Shown: positions 16,454-26,211, counted from the first letter of the stretch. The stretch is DNA of 64,000 nt from Antarcticibacterium arcticum (GCF_007993795.1 NZ_CP042476.1:806001-870000), one strand, 5' to 3'. Notes: generated by a model from the sequence alone, not told the origin. Numbers and translations: made by a program.

Positions 16454-18514
16454 TTGAAAAATCCAACTTTTCCTCCTCAGGCAGAAAAATTACCCAAAAA
16501 ATTACCTGCTCACGACATTGTTCGGGTAGATGATTACTACTGGATGAACGACAGGGAAAATCCCAATGTAATTAACTATTTAAATAGTGAGAATGATTAC
16601 AATGAGAAAATGACCGCTCATACCAAAGGACTGCAGGAGCAATTATTTAAGGAGATGAAAAAAAGGATCAAGGAAGATGATTCTTCAGTTCCTTATAAGT
16701 TGAACGGTTACTGGTATCTTACAAGGTTTGAAACCGGAAAGGATTATCCAATTTATTCCCGAAAGAAAGAATCCCTCGACGCGCCTGAAGAGATCATGTT
16801 CAATGTAAACGAAATGGCTGAGGGTTTTGAATATTACAGCCTGGGAGGGCTTAATGTAAGCCCCGATAATAAGCTGGTTGCATTTGGGGTTGATACGCTT
16901 AGTCGTAGAAAATATACTATACAAATTAAGAACCTCGAAACCGGTGAGATCCTTCCTGTAAAGATCCTTACAACCACGGGTGGCTCTACCTGGGCAAATG
17001 ACAATAAAACCCTTTTCTATACTAAAAAGGACGAACAAACATTACGCTCTAATCAAATCTATAAACACATTTTAGGAACAGATCCTTCCCTTGATCAATT
17101 GGTGTTTGAGGAAAAGGATGAAACCTTTAATACCTATATTTATAAATCAAAATCAAAAAAATACCTTATAATTGGTTCCCATAGTACACTCACCAGTGAG
17201 TACCGTATTTTGGATGCAGATCATCCCGAGGGGGATTTCAAGGTCTTCACCGCCCGCCAGCGTGGCCTGGAATATGGAATAAGTCATTATGAAGATGCCT
17301 TTTATATCCTAACCAATAAAGATGGGGCCACCAATTTTAAATTAATGAAAACCCATGTGGACCATACCTCCATGGAGCATTGGGTTGAAGTGATCCCTCA
17401 CCGGGATGATTATTTACTTGAAGACATTGATATTTTTAAAAATTACCTTGTAATAAGCGAACGGCATAACGGTCTTAACAAGATCAAAATCACGAGATGG
17501 GATAGCGGGGAATATTATTACCTGCCTTTTGATAATGAAACCTATACCGCATATACCAGTATTAATCCCGATTTTGAAACTTCTATCCTAAGGTATACTT
17601 ATAACTCGTTGAACACCCCAACATCTGTAGTAGATTTTAATATGGATACCAGGGAAAAGCTCATCTTAAAAGAGCAGGAAGTCCTTGGAGGTAAATTTGA
17701 CAAGAATAATTATATAACTGAAAGGATTTGGGCCACCGCAGAAGATGGTACAAAAATTCCGGTTTCTCTTATATATCATAAGGGAATTAAGAAGGATGGT
17801 ACAAACCCTTTGTTGCAATACGCTTACGGGTCTTATGGCTCTACTATTGATCCTTACTTTTCAAGTGCGAGGTTAAGCCTTCTTGACCGTGGATTTATTT
17901 ATGCCATTGCACATATTAGAGGTGGGGAGTATTTGGGAAGGAAATGGTATGAGGATGGAAAGCTGCTCAATAAGAGAAATACATTTACAGATTTTATTGA
18001 TGTTTCAAAATATTTGATAAGTCAAAAATATACATCAGAAAAACATTTATACGCCATGGGCGGTTCCGCCGGAGGATTGTTAATGGGTGTAGTAGTGAAT
18101 ATGGCCCCTCAATTATATAATGGGGTAATCGCCGCGGTTCCTTTTGTAGATGTAGTCACTACCATGCTTGATGATACTATACCACTCACCACAGGGGAAT
18201 ACGATGAATGGGGAAATCCAAATGACCGGGAATATTTTGATTATATGCTTACCTATTCCCCTTATGATAATGTAAAAGCCCAGGATTATCCAAATATGCT
18301 GGTTACAACAGGCTTGCATGATTCACAGGTGCAGTATTGGGAACCGGCTAAATGGGTCGCCAAATTAAGGGAAATGAAGACAGATGATAATCTCCTGTTA
18401 TTGCATACCAATATGGAGGCCGGGCATGGAGGAGCTTCCGGAAGGTTTGAAGCCCTAAAGGAAGTAGCGGAAGAATATGCATTTTTACTGGATCTTGAAG
18501 GAATTAAAGGATAA
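16454..18514 (+). CDS. S9-family serine peptidase, oligopeptidase B-like
   Basis: A 686-residue cytoplasmic protein with no signal peptide: an N-terminal seven-bladed propeller and a C-terminal alpha/beta-hydrolase. The nucleophile serine is in GGSAGG near residue 538, the acid is probably the Asp of TGLHDSQV near 624, and the histidine is in EAGHGG near 658. Length and motifs match oligopeptidase B/prolyl oligopeptidase (S9A), which cleave short peptides, oligopeptidase B after basic residues. The frame starts at a TTG codon at 16454; no in-frame ATG fits better, so a TTG start is likely. Confidence 0.9.
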   Translation: MKNPTFPPQAEKLPKKLPAHDIVRVDDYYWMNDRENPNVINYLNSENDYNEKMTAHTKGLQEQLFKEMKKRIKEDDSSVPYKLNGYWYLTRFETGKDYPIYSRKKESLDAPEEIMFNVNEMAEGFEYYSLGGLNVSPDNKLVAFGVDTLSRRKYTIQIKNLETGEILPVKILTTTGGSTWANDNKTLFYTKKDEQTLRSNQIYKHILGTDPSLDQLVFEEKDETFNTYIYKSKSKKYLIIGSHSTLTSEYRILDADHPEGDFKVFTARQRGLEYGISHYEDAFYILTNKDGATNFKLMKTHVDHTSMEHWVEVIPHRDDYLLEDIDIFKNYLVISERHNGLNKIKITRWDSGEYYYLPFDNETYTAYTSINPDFETSILRYTYNSLNTPTSVVDFNMDTREKLILKEQEVLGGKFDKNNYITERIWATAEDGTKIPVSLIYHKGIKKDGTNPLLQYAYGSYGSTIDPYFSSARLSLLDRGFIYAIAHIRGGEYLGRKWYEDGKLLNKRNTFTDFIDVSKYLISQKYTSEKHLYAMGGSAGGLLMGVVVNMAPQLYNGVIAAVPFVDVVTTMLDDTIPLTTGEYDEWGNPNDREYFDYMLTYSPYDNVKAQDYPNMLVTTGLHDSQVQYWEPAKWVAKLREMKTDDNLLLLHTNMEAGHGGASGRFEALKEVAEEYAFLLDLEGIKG

Positions 18515-18529
18515 TTAAAAAATTTCCCT

Positions 18530-18537
18530 TAACTTTG
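18530..18537 (+). promoter_or_regulatory. -7 element TAACTTTG before the cysteine-synthase-like gene
   Basis: It matches TAnnTTTG and lies 77 bases before the ATG at 18615, just after the S9 peptidase stop. A matching -33 element is not evident. Confidence 0.35.
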
Positions 18538-18614
18538 ACCGGTTTTCTTATTAAGATTGTTTTAACTTTTAGGGCAACTTTTAACAAAGCCATGATTGCA
18601 AAAAAACTTCCAAT

Positions 18615-19655
18615 ATGAAAGAAGACATACAGGTTTTTGACAATGTATTGCAATTGATAGGGAAGACCCCCCTAATACATTTAAACCGGATCACCGAAAC
18701 TTTTGAAGGTGATTATTACGCCAAAGTTGAAGCTTTCAACCCCGGCCATTCCACCAAAGATCGTATTGCTTTATATATTATTGAGGAAGCCGAGCGTAAG
18801 GGGATTTTAAAACCCGGCGATACAATTATAGAAACCACATCTGGTAATACTGGATTTAGTATAGCGATGGTGAGCATAATCAAAGGCTATGAATGTATTC
18901 TTGCGGTGAGTTCAAAATCTTCTCCAGATAAGATCGACATGTTAAAAACCATGGGAGCTAAAGTATATGTTTGCCCGGCACATGTTTCTGCAGATGATCC
19001 CCGGTCTTATTATATGGTAGCTAAAAGGCTTCATGAGGAAACCAAAGGTTCTGTATATATAAACCAATATTTCAACGAGCTCAATACCGATGCTCATTAT
19101 AAATCAACAGGCCCCGAAATTTGGGCGCAAACTGAAGGAAAGATCACACATCTTATCGCCTGTAGTGGGACGGGAGGAACAATTTCCGGTACTGCAAGAT
19201 TCCTGAAAGAAAAAAATCCGTCGCTTAAGGTTATTGGAATAGATGCTTTTGGTTCCGTGCTTAAAAAATATCACGAAACCCGGGAGTTTGATACAGCAGA
19301 AATCTACCCTTACAGAATAGAAGGTTTAGGAAAAAACCTGATTCCAACGGCGACAGATTTTGATGTTATAGATAAGTTCATCAAAGTTACCGATGAGGAG
19401 AGCGCACACACCACAAGAGAACTGGCAAAAACCGAAGGTCTTTTTGTTGGTTATACTAGTGGCGCCGCCATGCAGGGTGTGAAGCAGCTTCAGGAACTGG
19501 GAGAGTTTGATAGCAACAGCCAGGTGGTGATTATATTCCCCGATCATGGCTCGAGATATATGAGCAAAGTATTTAATGATAAGTGGATGGCAGAGCAGGG
19601 ATTCTTTGATAGTGAGCATCAGGAGGAAAGTCTGGGCATTGAATTCATTAAATAA
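18615..19655 (+). CDS. CBS/cysteine-synthase-like PLP enzyme, candidate cysteate synthase
   Basis: A 346-residue fold-type-II PLP enzyme. The Schiff-base lysine is K48 in NPGHSTKDR, the substrate loop is TSGNTGFS and the phosphate-binding loop is GTGGTISGT. The end, PDHGSRYMSKVFNDKWM, resembles the catalytic core of cystathionine beta-synthase, but there is no heme-binding N-terminus and no regulatory CBS-domain pair. The gene directly precedes an alpha-oxoamine synthase at 19801. In sulfonolipid-producing Bacteroidota, a related enzyme makes cysteate from phosphoserine and sulfite for condensation by such a synthase. That function is inferred from the neighbour; plain cysteine synthesis or cystathionine synthesis remains possible. 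Confidence 0.85.
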   Translation: MKEDIQVFDNVLQLIGKTPLIHLNRITETFEGDYYAKVEAFNPGHSTKDRIALYIIEEAERKGILKPGDTIIETTSGNTGFSIAMVSIIKGYECILAVSSKSSPDKIDMLKTMGAKVYVCPAHVSADDPRSYYMVAKRLHEETKGSVYINQYFNELNTDAHYKSTGPEIWAQTEGKITHLIACSGTGGTISGTARFLKEKNPSLKVIGIDAFGSVLKKYHETREFDTAEIYPYRIEGLGKNLIPTATDFDVIDKFIKVTDEESAHTTRELAKTEGLFVGYTSGAAMQGVKQLQELGEFDSNSQVVIIFPDHGSRYMSKVFNDKWMAEQGFFDSEHQEESLGIEFIK

Positions 19656-19688
19656 ATTATGAAAAATTACAACTCCATATAACTTTTT

Positions 19689-19712
19689 AAGCATCCTTTA
19701 AAAAGGATGCTT
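19689..19712 (+). terminator. Terminator after the cysteine-synthase-like gene
   Basis: AAGCATCCTTT (19689-19699) pairs with AAAGGATGCTT (19702-19712); a run of T follows. It separates the gene from the next one, which has its own promoter. Confidence 0.85.
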
Positions 19713-19748
19713 TTTTATATAGAGTGGTGGAGACATACACATATTAAA

Positions 19749-19780
19749 TTGTAAAATTGAATTGTATTTAATTACTTTTG
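19749..19780 (+). promoter_or_regulatory. Promoter TTG-N21-TACTTTTG for the alpha-oxoamine synthase gene
   Basis: TTG at 19749-19751 and TACTTTTG at 19773-19780, 21 bases apart, form a full flavobacterial promoter. The ATG at 19801 lies 20 bases downstream, so the leader is very short. Confidence 0.75.
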
Positions 19781-19800
19781 CAGCTTAAAGAAAAGGATCT

Positions 19801-21060
19801 ATGAGAGATTTATTTGATAAAATTTACAAGGATAAAGGCCCTTTAGGAAAGTGGGCTCAGCAGGCCGAAGGATATTTTGTGTTTCCAAAACTGGAAGGCC
19901 CAATATCAAACAGAATGAAATTTCGGGGAAAGGAAGTAATAACCTGGAGTATAAATGACTACCTGGGCCTTGCCAATCATCCCGAAGTAAGAAAAGTAGA
20001 TGCTGAGGCGGCTGCAGAATTTGGTTCAGCATATCCAATGGGAGCCCGAATGATGAGTGGTCATACAGATCTTCACGAAAAATTACAGGATGAACTTGCT
20101 TCCTTTGTGCATAAACAGGCTGCCTATTTATTGAATTTTGGGTATCAGGGAATGGTATCAACCATAGATGCGCTGGTATCAAAATCTGATGTTATTGTTT
20201 ATGATGTGGATGCGCATGCCTGTATCATAGATGGAGTGAGACTTCATTTAGGACAGCGCTTTACCTATAAGCACAACGATATGGAAAGTATCGAAAAGAA
20301 CCTTCAACGTGCTACAAAAATTTGTGAGCAAACCGGTGGAGGTATTCTTTTGATTTCTGAAGGTGTTTTTGGAATGCGTGGGGAGCAGGGAAAACTTAAA
20401 GAGATTGTTGAATTAAAGAAGAAATATAACTTCAGGTTCTTTGTAGATGATGCGCATGGTTTTGGTACCCTTGGGGCAACCGGTGCAGGTGCCGGAGAAG
20501 AGCAGGGAGTGCAGGATGAGATTGATGTTTACTTTGCAACATTTGCCAAATCTCTTGCAAGTACCGGAGCTTTTATTGCCGGGGACAAGGAGATCATGGA
20601 TTATTTAAAATATAACCTGAGATCTCAAATGTTTGCCAAATCTTTACAATCCCAATTGGTTGTGGGTGCCCTTAAGCGTCTTGATATGTTGAGGACCATG
20701 CCCGAATTGAAAAACAAATTGTGGGAAAACGTTAATGCTCTTCAAAGCGGACTTAAAGAACGCGGTTTTGATATTGGAACTACACAAAGCTGTGTTACCC
20801 CGGTTTACCTTCAGGGTAGTATCCCGGAAGCAATGGCACTGGTTCATGATCTAAGAGAGAACCACGGAGTATTCTGTTCAATAGTGGTTTACCCTGTGAT
20901 TCCAAAAGGGTTGATCCTTCTTCGAATGATTCCAACCGCCACTCATACTATGGAAGATATTGAAGAAACCCTTGTAGCTTTTTCAGAAATAAGAGAAAGG
21001 CTCGAGAATGGGACTTATAAGAGACTATCAGCAGCGGTAGCTGCTTCGCACGGAGAATAG
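19801..21060 (+). CDS. Alpha-oxoamine synthase, candidate cysteate/serine acyltransferase
   Basis: A 419-residue PLP enzyme of the alpha-oxoamine synthase family (KAPA synthase, 2-amino-3-ketobutyrate CoA ligase, serine palmitoyltransferase). VDDAHGFGTLGATG holds the PLP-stacking Asp and His, DVDAHACIIDG the second histidine, and the lysine is in FAKSLAS near residue 250. An N-terminal extension of about 45 residues precedes the usual start of the fold. It decarboxylatively condenses an amino acid with an acyl thioester. Given the CBS-like enzyme upstream, condensation of cysteate to the capnine precursor 3-ketocapnine is the most attractive idea. Serine palmitoyltransferase or glycine C-acetyltransferase are alternatives. 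Confidence 0.88.
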   Translation: MRDLFDKIYKDKGPLGKWAQQAEGYFVFPKLEGPISNRMKFRGKEVITWSINDYLGLANHPEVRKVDAEAAAEFGSAYPMGARMMSGHTDLHEKLQDELASFVHKQAAYLLNFGYQGMVSTIDALVSKSDVIVYDVDAHACIIDGVRLHLGQRFTYKHNDMESIEKNLQRATKICEQTGGGILLISEGVFGMRGEQGKLKEIVELKKKYNFRFFVDDAHGFGTLGATGAGAGEEQGVQDEIDVYFATFAKSLASTGAFIAGDKEIMDYLKYNLRSQMFAKSLQSQLVVGALKRLDMLRTMPELKNKLWENVNALQSGLKERGFDIGTTQSCVTPVYLQGSIPEAMALVHDLRENHGVFCSIVVYPVIPKGLILLRMIPTATHTMEDIEETLVAFSEIRERLENGTYKRLSAAVAASHGE

Positions 21061-21083
21061 AAAATCCTGATTTATATACTATA

Positions 21084-21115
21084 AAAAAAGATCTGCCCTA
21101 AAGCAGATCTTTTTT
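21084..21115. terminator. Bidirectional terminator after the alpha-oxoamine synthase gene
   Basis: A 13-base-pair stem, 21084-21096 with 21103-21115, has a 6-base loop and flanking A/T tracts. It overlaps the stop of the convergent gene that ends at 21114. Confidence 0.88.
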
Positions 21116-22082
21116 ATTGTTCATTTTCTACCGGTTTCTGTTGTTCTAAATTTTTAGAACGTAACCTCCTGTAGTCACCTTCTTCAGACTCCTGAAGGAA
21201 TTCATCATCCTTATGCCTGTCAATGCGGTAAGAAAATCCTGCTGCCACCTGCCAACGATCTGGCGTATTCTTGAAGTTAATAAGTCCCGAAACGTCAAAT
21301 TGCAGATGATCTCCTATAAGAAGAGCCACGCCGGTACGTGCAAGGTCATCGGCATATATATTGCTTAAAATTGACTGATATTCAAGGAATCCGGCGAATT
21401 TAGGAGTAAAGGCGTGGGTAAGGGTGAAAATTCCTGCAAAAGTTGGGTTGTTATCAGAAATTTTATCAGCAATAATATTGGTCACCAACACCCAGCTTCC
21501 GGTCCAGTTGTGCTGTGTGATAAGTGCAAATTTTGGTGAATAAGCAGATTCTCCGGGATATAAATAAGGATTGTCACCCAGTGAAAAATTTAACCCTCCA
21601 TAAACTGCTACTGCGGGAATAAGGGTTTTCCATTTAAACCGTTGATTGGCTTTCCAGCTATACAGGTTTGGTTTATCCGGCTCTATACTAACAAAAGGAT
21701 CAAAGATCATATATTTAACCCCAAGGGTATTAGATCTAAAATTACTTCTTTTAAATTCTGTATCCCTGCCTCCAATAGGAATGATGGTGGTTTCGGCCTG
21801 AAAGGCACCGGTAAGGTTTATTTCCAGAGCTTCAAATAATAAGCCTACGCGCAGGGAATAATCTGTTCCCCAAATATCTGTGTCACTTTTTCTTAAGGCG
21901 TGATAATCATTTCCAAAATATGCACCACCCTCAAATTGATAAACCCTTTTTCCAACAGAGAATGCCCCCTGTGAAGCACCGGGACGGTTGGAATTAATAG
22001 TCTCTGTATATTGTGCCTGTACGGAGGTAAGGTTGAAAACAATGAAAAATACAAAGAGGATTTTAGTGGTGAAATATCGCAT
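21114..22082 (-). CDS. Outer-membrane beta-barrel protein, transporter-like
   Basis: I take the start at the ATG at 22082 (MRYFTTKILF), which gives a clean signal peptide ending SVQAQ; the longer frame from 22106 puts eight extra residues in front of it. The mature protein, about 300 residues, is rich in alternating aromatic/polar strands (VYQFEGGAYFG, FAGFLEYQSIL, WQVAAGFSYRID), typical of an outer-membrane barrel. The opening NSNRPGASQGAFSVGKRVYQFEGG resembles the MetA/phenol-degradation-type transporter family often annotated simply as transporter. The C-terminus has a charged tail, not a final aromatic. The ligand is unknown. Confidence 0.72.
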   Translation of the reverse strand: MRYFTTKILFVFFIVFNLTSVQAQYTETINSNRPGASQGAFSVGKRVYQFEGGAYFGNDYHALRKSDTDIWGTDYSLRVGLLFEALEINLTGAFQAETTIIPIGGRDTEFKRSNFRSNTLGVKYMIFDPFVSIEPDKPNLYSWKANQRFKWKTLIPAVAVYGGLNFSLGDNPYLYPGESAYSPKFALITQHNWTGSWVLVTNIIADKISDNNPTFAGIFTLTHAFTPKFAGFLEYQSILSNIYADDLARTGVALLIGDHLQFDVSGLINFKNTPDRWQVAAGFSYRIDRHKDDEFLQESEEGDYRRLRSKNLEQQKPVENEQ

Positions 22083-22189
22083 CTCGGAAAGGTTTAATAC
22101 CGCCAAATATAGAAGTTTTAATTAATTTTTTAGATGCTAAATATTAAATTGTCTTTGCAGAATAGTAAATTTGCCAAAACTGATGAAAC

Positions 22190-22462
22190 ATGCATACAGC
22201 TTCATTTGAAAGTATTGTAAAGACCATTTTAATAATTCTTCTTTTTTATTTTGGGTTCAAAATATTTATTAAGTGGTTTGGTCCCAGGATCCTTAAATAC
22301 TTTTTAAATAAAATAGGAAATAAAGTCCAGCAGCAATTCAATCAACCACCAAATCCTGCAGCAAATAAAAAAGGTGATGTGGTTATAGATAAAAAACCAA
22401 AGAAAGGGCGGGGTTCCAACAAAAATGTGGGAGAGTATATCGATTACGAAGAAATTGATTAA
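22190..22462 (+). CDS. DUF4834 family small membrane protein
   Basis: A 90-residue protein with one hydrophobic helix (residues about 9-27), a short amphipathic region (ILKYFLNKIGNKVQQQF), a basic Lys-rich stretch and an acidic end, GEYIDYEEID. This layout and the position before a YfhO-type protein match DUF4834 of Flavobacteria. The function is unknown. The gap to the next gene is 26 bases, so co-transcription with it is likely. Confidence 0.75.
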   Translation: MHTASFESIVKTILIILLFYFGFKIFIKWFGPRILKYFLNKIGNKVQQQFNQPPNPAANKKGDVVIDKKPKKGRGSNKNVGEYIDYEEID

Positions 22463-22488
22463 TTTTCGGGCCTGCTAAACAATTTAGA

Positions 22489-24906
22489 ATGATTAGGTCT
22501 TTAAAAAGTTTTCTTCCCCATATCTTAGTTTTCCTTGGTTTTGTAATTCTTTCACTCGCTTATTTTAATCCCGTGTTGCAGGGAAAAGAGATTTTCCAGA
22601 GCGATATTGTTCAGTATATTGGGATGGCCAAGCAGCAAAATGATTTCAGGGCCAGCACGGGAGAAGAGCCTTATTGGACAGATGCTGCTTTTGGCGGTAT
22701 GCCTACTTATCAGTTGGGAGCATATTATCCCCATAATTATATTAAAAAATTAGATTCCCTCCTGCGGTTCCTTCCACGTCCTGCAGATTATTTATTCCTT
22801 TATTTCCTGGGGTTCTATATATTATTACTCGTTCTGAAGCTTGATTATAAACTGGCTTTTCTGGGAGCGGTCGCCTTTGGTTTTTCTACATATTTAATAA
22901 TTATTTTAGGAGTAGGCCATAACGCAAAGGCCCATGCCATAGCTTATATGCCTATGGTACTTGCAGGGATCCTTCTGTGCTTCAGGGGGAGGTACATAGG
23001 CGGTTTTTTACTGCTGGCAATTGCTATGGCCCTTGAAATAGGGGCCAATCACTTCCAGATGACCTATTACCTTTTATTACTGGTCATTGTTGTAGGTATT
23101 GCTTATTTGGTTGATGCCTACAGGAAAAAAATGCTGCCTCATTATTTTAAATCTCTTGGGGTTATGCTGGGGGCTGTGATCCTTGCGGTAGGAGTAAATG
23201 CTACCAATTTAATGGCAACGCAGGAATATGCCAATTTCAGTACAAGAGGCAATACAGGACTTACTATAAGCGCAGATGGAGCTCCAAAAGCTTCAGAAGG
23301 GCTTACTTATGACTATATCACCGAATACAGTTACGGTATACTTGAATCTTTTAATTTGTTCATTCCAAGATTCATGGGCGGCTCAAGTAGTGAAAAGCTT
23401 GACGACCGCTCTGCAATGTATGCGCAATTGATACAAATGGGAGCCTCGCCCATGCAGGCACGGGATTTTGCCCAAAATGCACCCACCTACTGGGGCAAGC
23501 AACCCTTTGTGGGAGCGCCAGCATATATAGGAGCGAGCGTATTATTTCTTTTTGTATTCGCGCTGTTCCTGGTAAAAGGCCGACTTAAATGGTGGATAGT
23601 GAGTGCAAGCATACTGGCACTCCTGCTTTCCTGGGGCAAAAACTTCTCATTCTTAACCGAATTCTTTATTAATTATGTCCCACTTTACAGCAAATTTCGC
23701 GCGGTATCTTCCATACAGGTGATCATTGAACTCTGCGTTCCCGCATTTGCTGTTTTTGGTTTATACCGCCTGTTCAATAACTTTGAAAAACCCGAGGAGA
23801 AATATCACGCATTAAAATGGGCAACCCTTATTACGGGTGGAGTTGCCCTGGTATTTTTACTTTTAAAATCGGTTTTATTCAGTTTTAGTGGTGGGAGTGA
23901 TGCGGTGTACCTGCAGCAAATAGGTGCCGAATTTGTAAGGGCGGTGAAAGAGGACCGAAAGGCTATTTTCACTTCAGATACTATTAGATCCCTCATCTTT
24001 GTACTGCTTTCGGCTATTCTCATCTGGATGTATCTAAAGCAAAAAGCCTCAAAAAACATTGTAATTGCCGGATTTGTAATTTTAATACTTGCAGATCTTG
24101 TGGTGGTAAACAGAAGGTATGTAAACAACGAGGATTTTGTGGCATCCCGCCAAATGAGCCAGCCTTTTCCTCAAACTCCGGCAGATGCTGCGATTCTTCA
24201 GGATAAAGGGCATTACAGGGTGCTGGATCTTGCAGAAAGCCCTTTTAATACCGGGAGAACTTCCTATTTTCATAATTCAGTAGGAGGGTACCATGCAGCC
24301 AAACCGGGAAGGATGCAGGATCTTTATGATTTCTACATTTCAAAAAATAATATGGGAGTCCTAAATATGCTTAACGTAAAGTATTTTATTATTCCTACGG
24401 AAGAAGGGGTGCAGCCACAGCAAAATCCCGAAGCATTTGGAAATGCCTGGTTTGTAAATAATGTTAAATGGGTAACAACTGCTAATGAAGAAATAACCGG
24501 CCTTGCCGAAGTTGATCTTTCCAGGACAGCGGTAGTTAATAAAGAACACCAAAACCTGATAGGGCAAAACATTCTTACCGATACTACAGCAAGCATAGAA
24601 CTTTTAAGTCATAAACCCAATGAATTGGTGTACAGGTCAAAAACATCGAAAGAAGGGCTTGCCGTTTTTTCTGAAATGTACTATCCTCATGGATGGACTG
24701 TTTTGATCAATGGCGAAGAAAGCACACACTTTCCTGCTAATTATGTGTTGCGGGCTATGAAAGTTCCGGCGGGGGAAAATGAAATTACCTTTAGATTTAA
24801 GCCGGAGGTTATTAAAAAGGGAAGCAATATTGCACTTATGAGTTCAATATTGCTTGGCATCCTTTTATTGGGCGGAATTTTCTATACCTTTAAGCACAAA
24901 GAATAG
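22489..24906 (+). CDS. YfhO-like polytopic membrane protein
   Basis: An 805-residue protein with about a dozen membrane helices in the first 570 residues. A large extracytoplasmic region follows, with ILQDKGHYRVLDLAE and NMLNVKYFIIPT, and a final helix near 780-800. It has the GT-C-like plan of YfhO proteins: an early acidic loop (FQSDIVQYIGM) after the first helix, and the conserved C-terminal KYFI and PHGWTVLING segments. YfhO proteins are linked to glycosylation of lipoteichoic acid or other lipid-linked sugars in Firmicutes; the acceptor here is unknown. It is followed at 22 bases by a glycosyltransferase and then a flippase. Confidence 0.85.
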   Translation: MIRSLKSFLPHILVFLGFVILSLAYFNPVLQGKEIFQSDIVQYIGMAKQQNDFRASTGEEPYWTDAAFGGMPTYQLGAYYPHNYIKKLDSLLRFLPRPADYLFLYFLGFYILLLVLKLDYKLAFLGAVAFGFSTYLIIILGVGHNAKAHAIAYMPMVLAGILLCFRGRYIGGFLLLAIAMALEIGANHFQMTYYLLLLVIVVGIAYLVDAYRKKMLPHYFKSLGVMLGAVILAVGVNATNLMATQEYANFSTRGNTGLTISADGAPKASEGLTYDYITEYSYGILESFNLFIPRFMGGSSSEKLDDRSAMYAQLIQMGASPMQARDFAQNAPTYWGKQPFVGAPAYIGASVLFLFVFALFLVKGRLKWWIVSASILALLLSWGKNFSFLTEFFINYVPLYSKFRAVSSIQVIIELCVPAFAVFGLYRLFNNFEKPEEKYHALKWATLITGGVALVFLLLKSVLFSFSGGSDAVYLQQIGAEFVRAVKEDRKAIFTSDTIRSLIFVLLSAILIWMYLKQKASKNIVIAGFVILILADLVVVNRRYVNNEDFVASRQMSQPFPQTPADAAILQDKGHYRVLDLAESPFNTGRTSYFHNSVGGYHAAKPGRMQDLYDFYISKNNMGVLNMLNVKYFIIPTEEGVQPQQNPEAFGNAWFVNNVKWVTTANEEITGLAEVDLSRTAVVNKEHQNLIGQNILTDTTASIELLSHKPNELVYRSKTSKEGLAVFSEMYYPHGWTVLINGEESTHFPANYVLRAMKVPAGENEITFRFKPEVIKKGSNIALMSSILLGILLLGGIFYTFKHKE

Positions 24907-24927
24907 ATAGATCTACCTCCCGTATCT

Positions 24928-26208
24928 ATGAAAAAAGTCCTTATAATCACATATTACTGGCCACCGGCAGGTGGGCCGGGAGTACAGCGCTGGTTAAAAT
25001 TCGTGAAATATTTAAGGGATTTTCAAATAGAACCCGTTGTTTATATTCCTTCCAACCCGGATTATCCAATAAAGGACGATTCTCTTGAAAATGAGGTTCC
25101 AAATGGTATTGAGATCTTAAAACAAAGGATCTTTGAACCCTATTTCCTGGCTAAAATATTTTCAAAAAAACAGACCAGCGCTATAAGTTCAGGCATTATA
25201 AAGGATGATAATAAACAGGGTTTTTTACAAAAACTGTTACTTTATATCAGGGGCAATTTCTTTATCCCGGATGCCAGGAAATTCTGGATAAAACCTTCAG
25301 TAAAATATTTATCTGAATATATAAAACAGCATAAAACAGATACCATTATTACTACGGGACCTCCTCATAGTGTGCATCTTATAGGGCTTTCACTTAAAGA
25401 AAAACTTCAGGTGAAATGGATAGCAGATTTTAGGGACCCATGGACGGGTATTGGGTATCATAAGAAATTAAAACTTTCAGAAACTTCTGAAGCCAAACAT
25501 ATTCAATTAGAGGCAGAAGTACTTCAGAAAGCCTCACATATCATTACCACCAGTTTTACCACAAAAGCGGAATTTGAATTAATAACCAGGGTTCCAATAA
25601 CTGTGATTACAAACGGGTTTGATATTGATAGGCCTACATCACAGGTATTGGATAAAACTTTTACCATCTCACACATTGGATCCTTGCTTTCCGGCCGAAA
25701 TCCACAAAACCTTTGGAATGTTTTGCATGAACTTGTAGAAGAAAATCCAGATTTTGCAAATGACCTGCGATTGAAACTTGTTGGTGCAGTGAGCGAAGAA
25801 GTCCTTGACTCAATAAAAAATTCCGGGCTTGAAAAGAACCTTGACCAAATTGGATATGTGGCTCACCGGGAAGCTTTAATGCTCCAAAACAGGGCTCAGG
25901 TTTTATTGCTTATTGAAATTGACAGCGTGGAGACAAGGGGAATTATCCCTGGAAAATTATTTGAATACCTGGCTTCAAAGAGGCCTATTCTTGCGTTAGG
26001 GCCTGAGAAATGGGATGTTGAAAGGATCTTATATGAAACCGGATCCGGGAACTTTTTTAATTACAGCGCTAAAGATGAGTTGAAGTACAGAATAATGGCC
26101 TATTATAAATTATATAAGCAGGATCTTTTAAGCTCGGAATCAAAGAATATTGAAAAATACAGCCGCAGATCCCTTACGGGGAAATTAGCAGATCTTTTGA
26201 AACATTAA
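24928..26208 (+). CDS. Family 4-type glycosyltransferase
   Basis: A 426-residue GT-B-fold cytoplasmic enzyme. The N-terminal TYYWPPAGGPGVQRW is the glycine-rich acceptor-side loop. DFRDPWTG is a characteristic motif of this subgroup. The C-terminal domain carries IPGKLFEYLASKRPILALG, the nucleotide-sugar-binding E-containing motif of GT4 enzymes. The donor and acceptor are unknown. It lies between the YfhO-like gene and a flippase, suggesting a role in an exported glycan or glycolipid. Confidence 0.88.
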   Translation: MKKVLIITYYWPPAGGPGVQRWLKFVKYLRDFQIEPVVYIPSNPDYPIKDDSLENEVPNGIEILKQRIFEPYFLAKIFSKKQTSAISSGIIKDDNKQGFLQKLLLYIRGNFFIPDARKFWIKPSVKYLSEYIKQHKTDTIITTGPPHSVHLIGLSLKEKLQVKWIADFRDPWTGIGYHKKLKLSETSEAKHIQLEAEVLQKASHIITTSFTTKAEFELITRVPITVITNGFDIDRPTSQVLDKTFTISHIGSLLSGRNPQNLWNVLHELVEENPDFANDLRLKLVGAVSEEVLDSIKNSGLEKNLDQIGYVAHREALMLQNRAQVLLLIEIDSVETRGIIPGKLFEYLASKRPILALGPEKWDVERILYETGSGNFFNYSAKDELKYRIMAYYKLYKQDLLSSESKNIEKYSRRSLTGKLADLLKH

Positions 26209-26211
26209 GGA

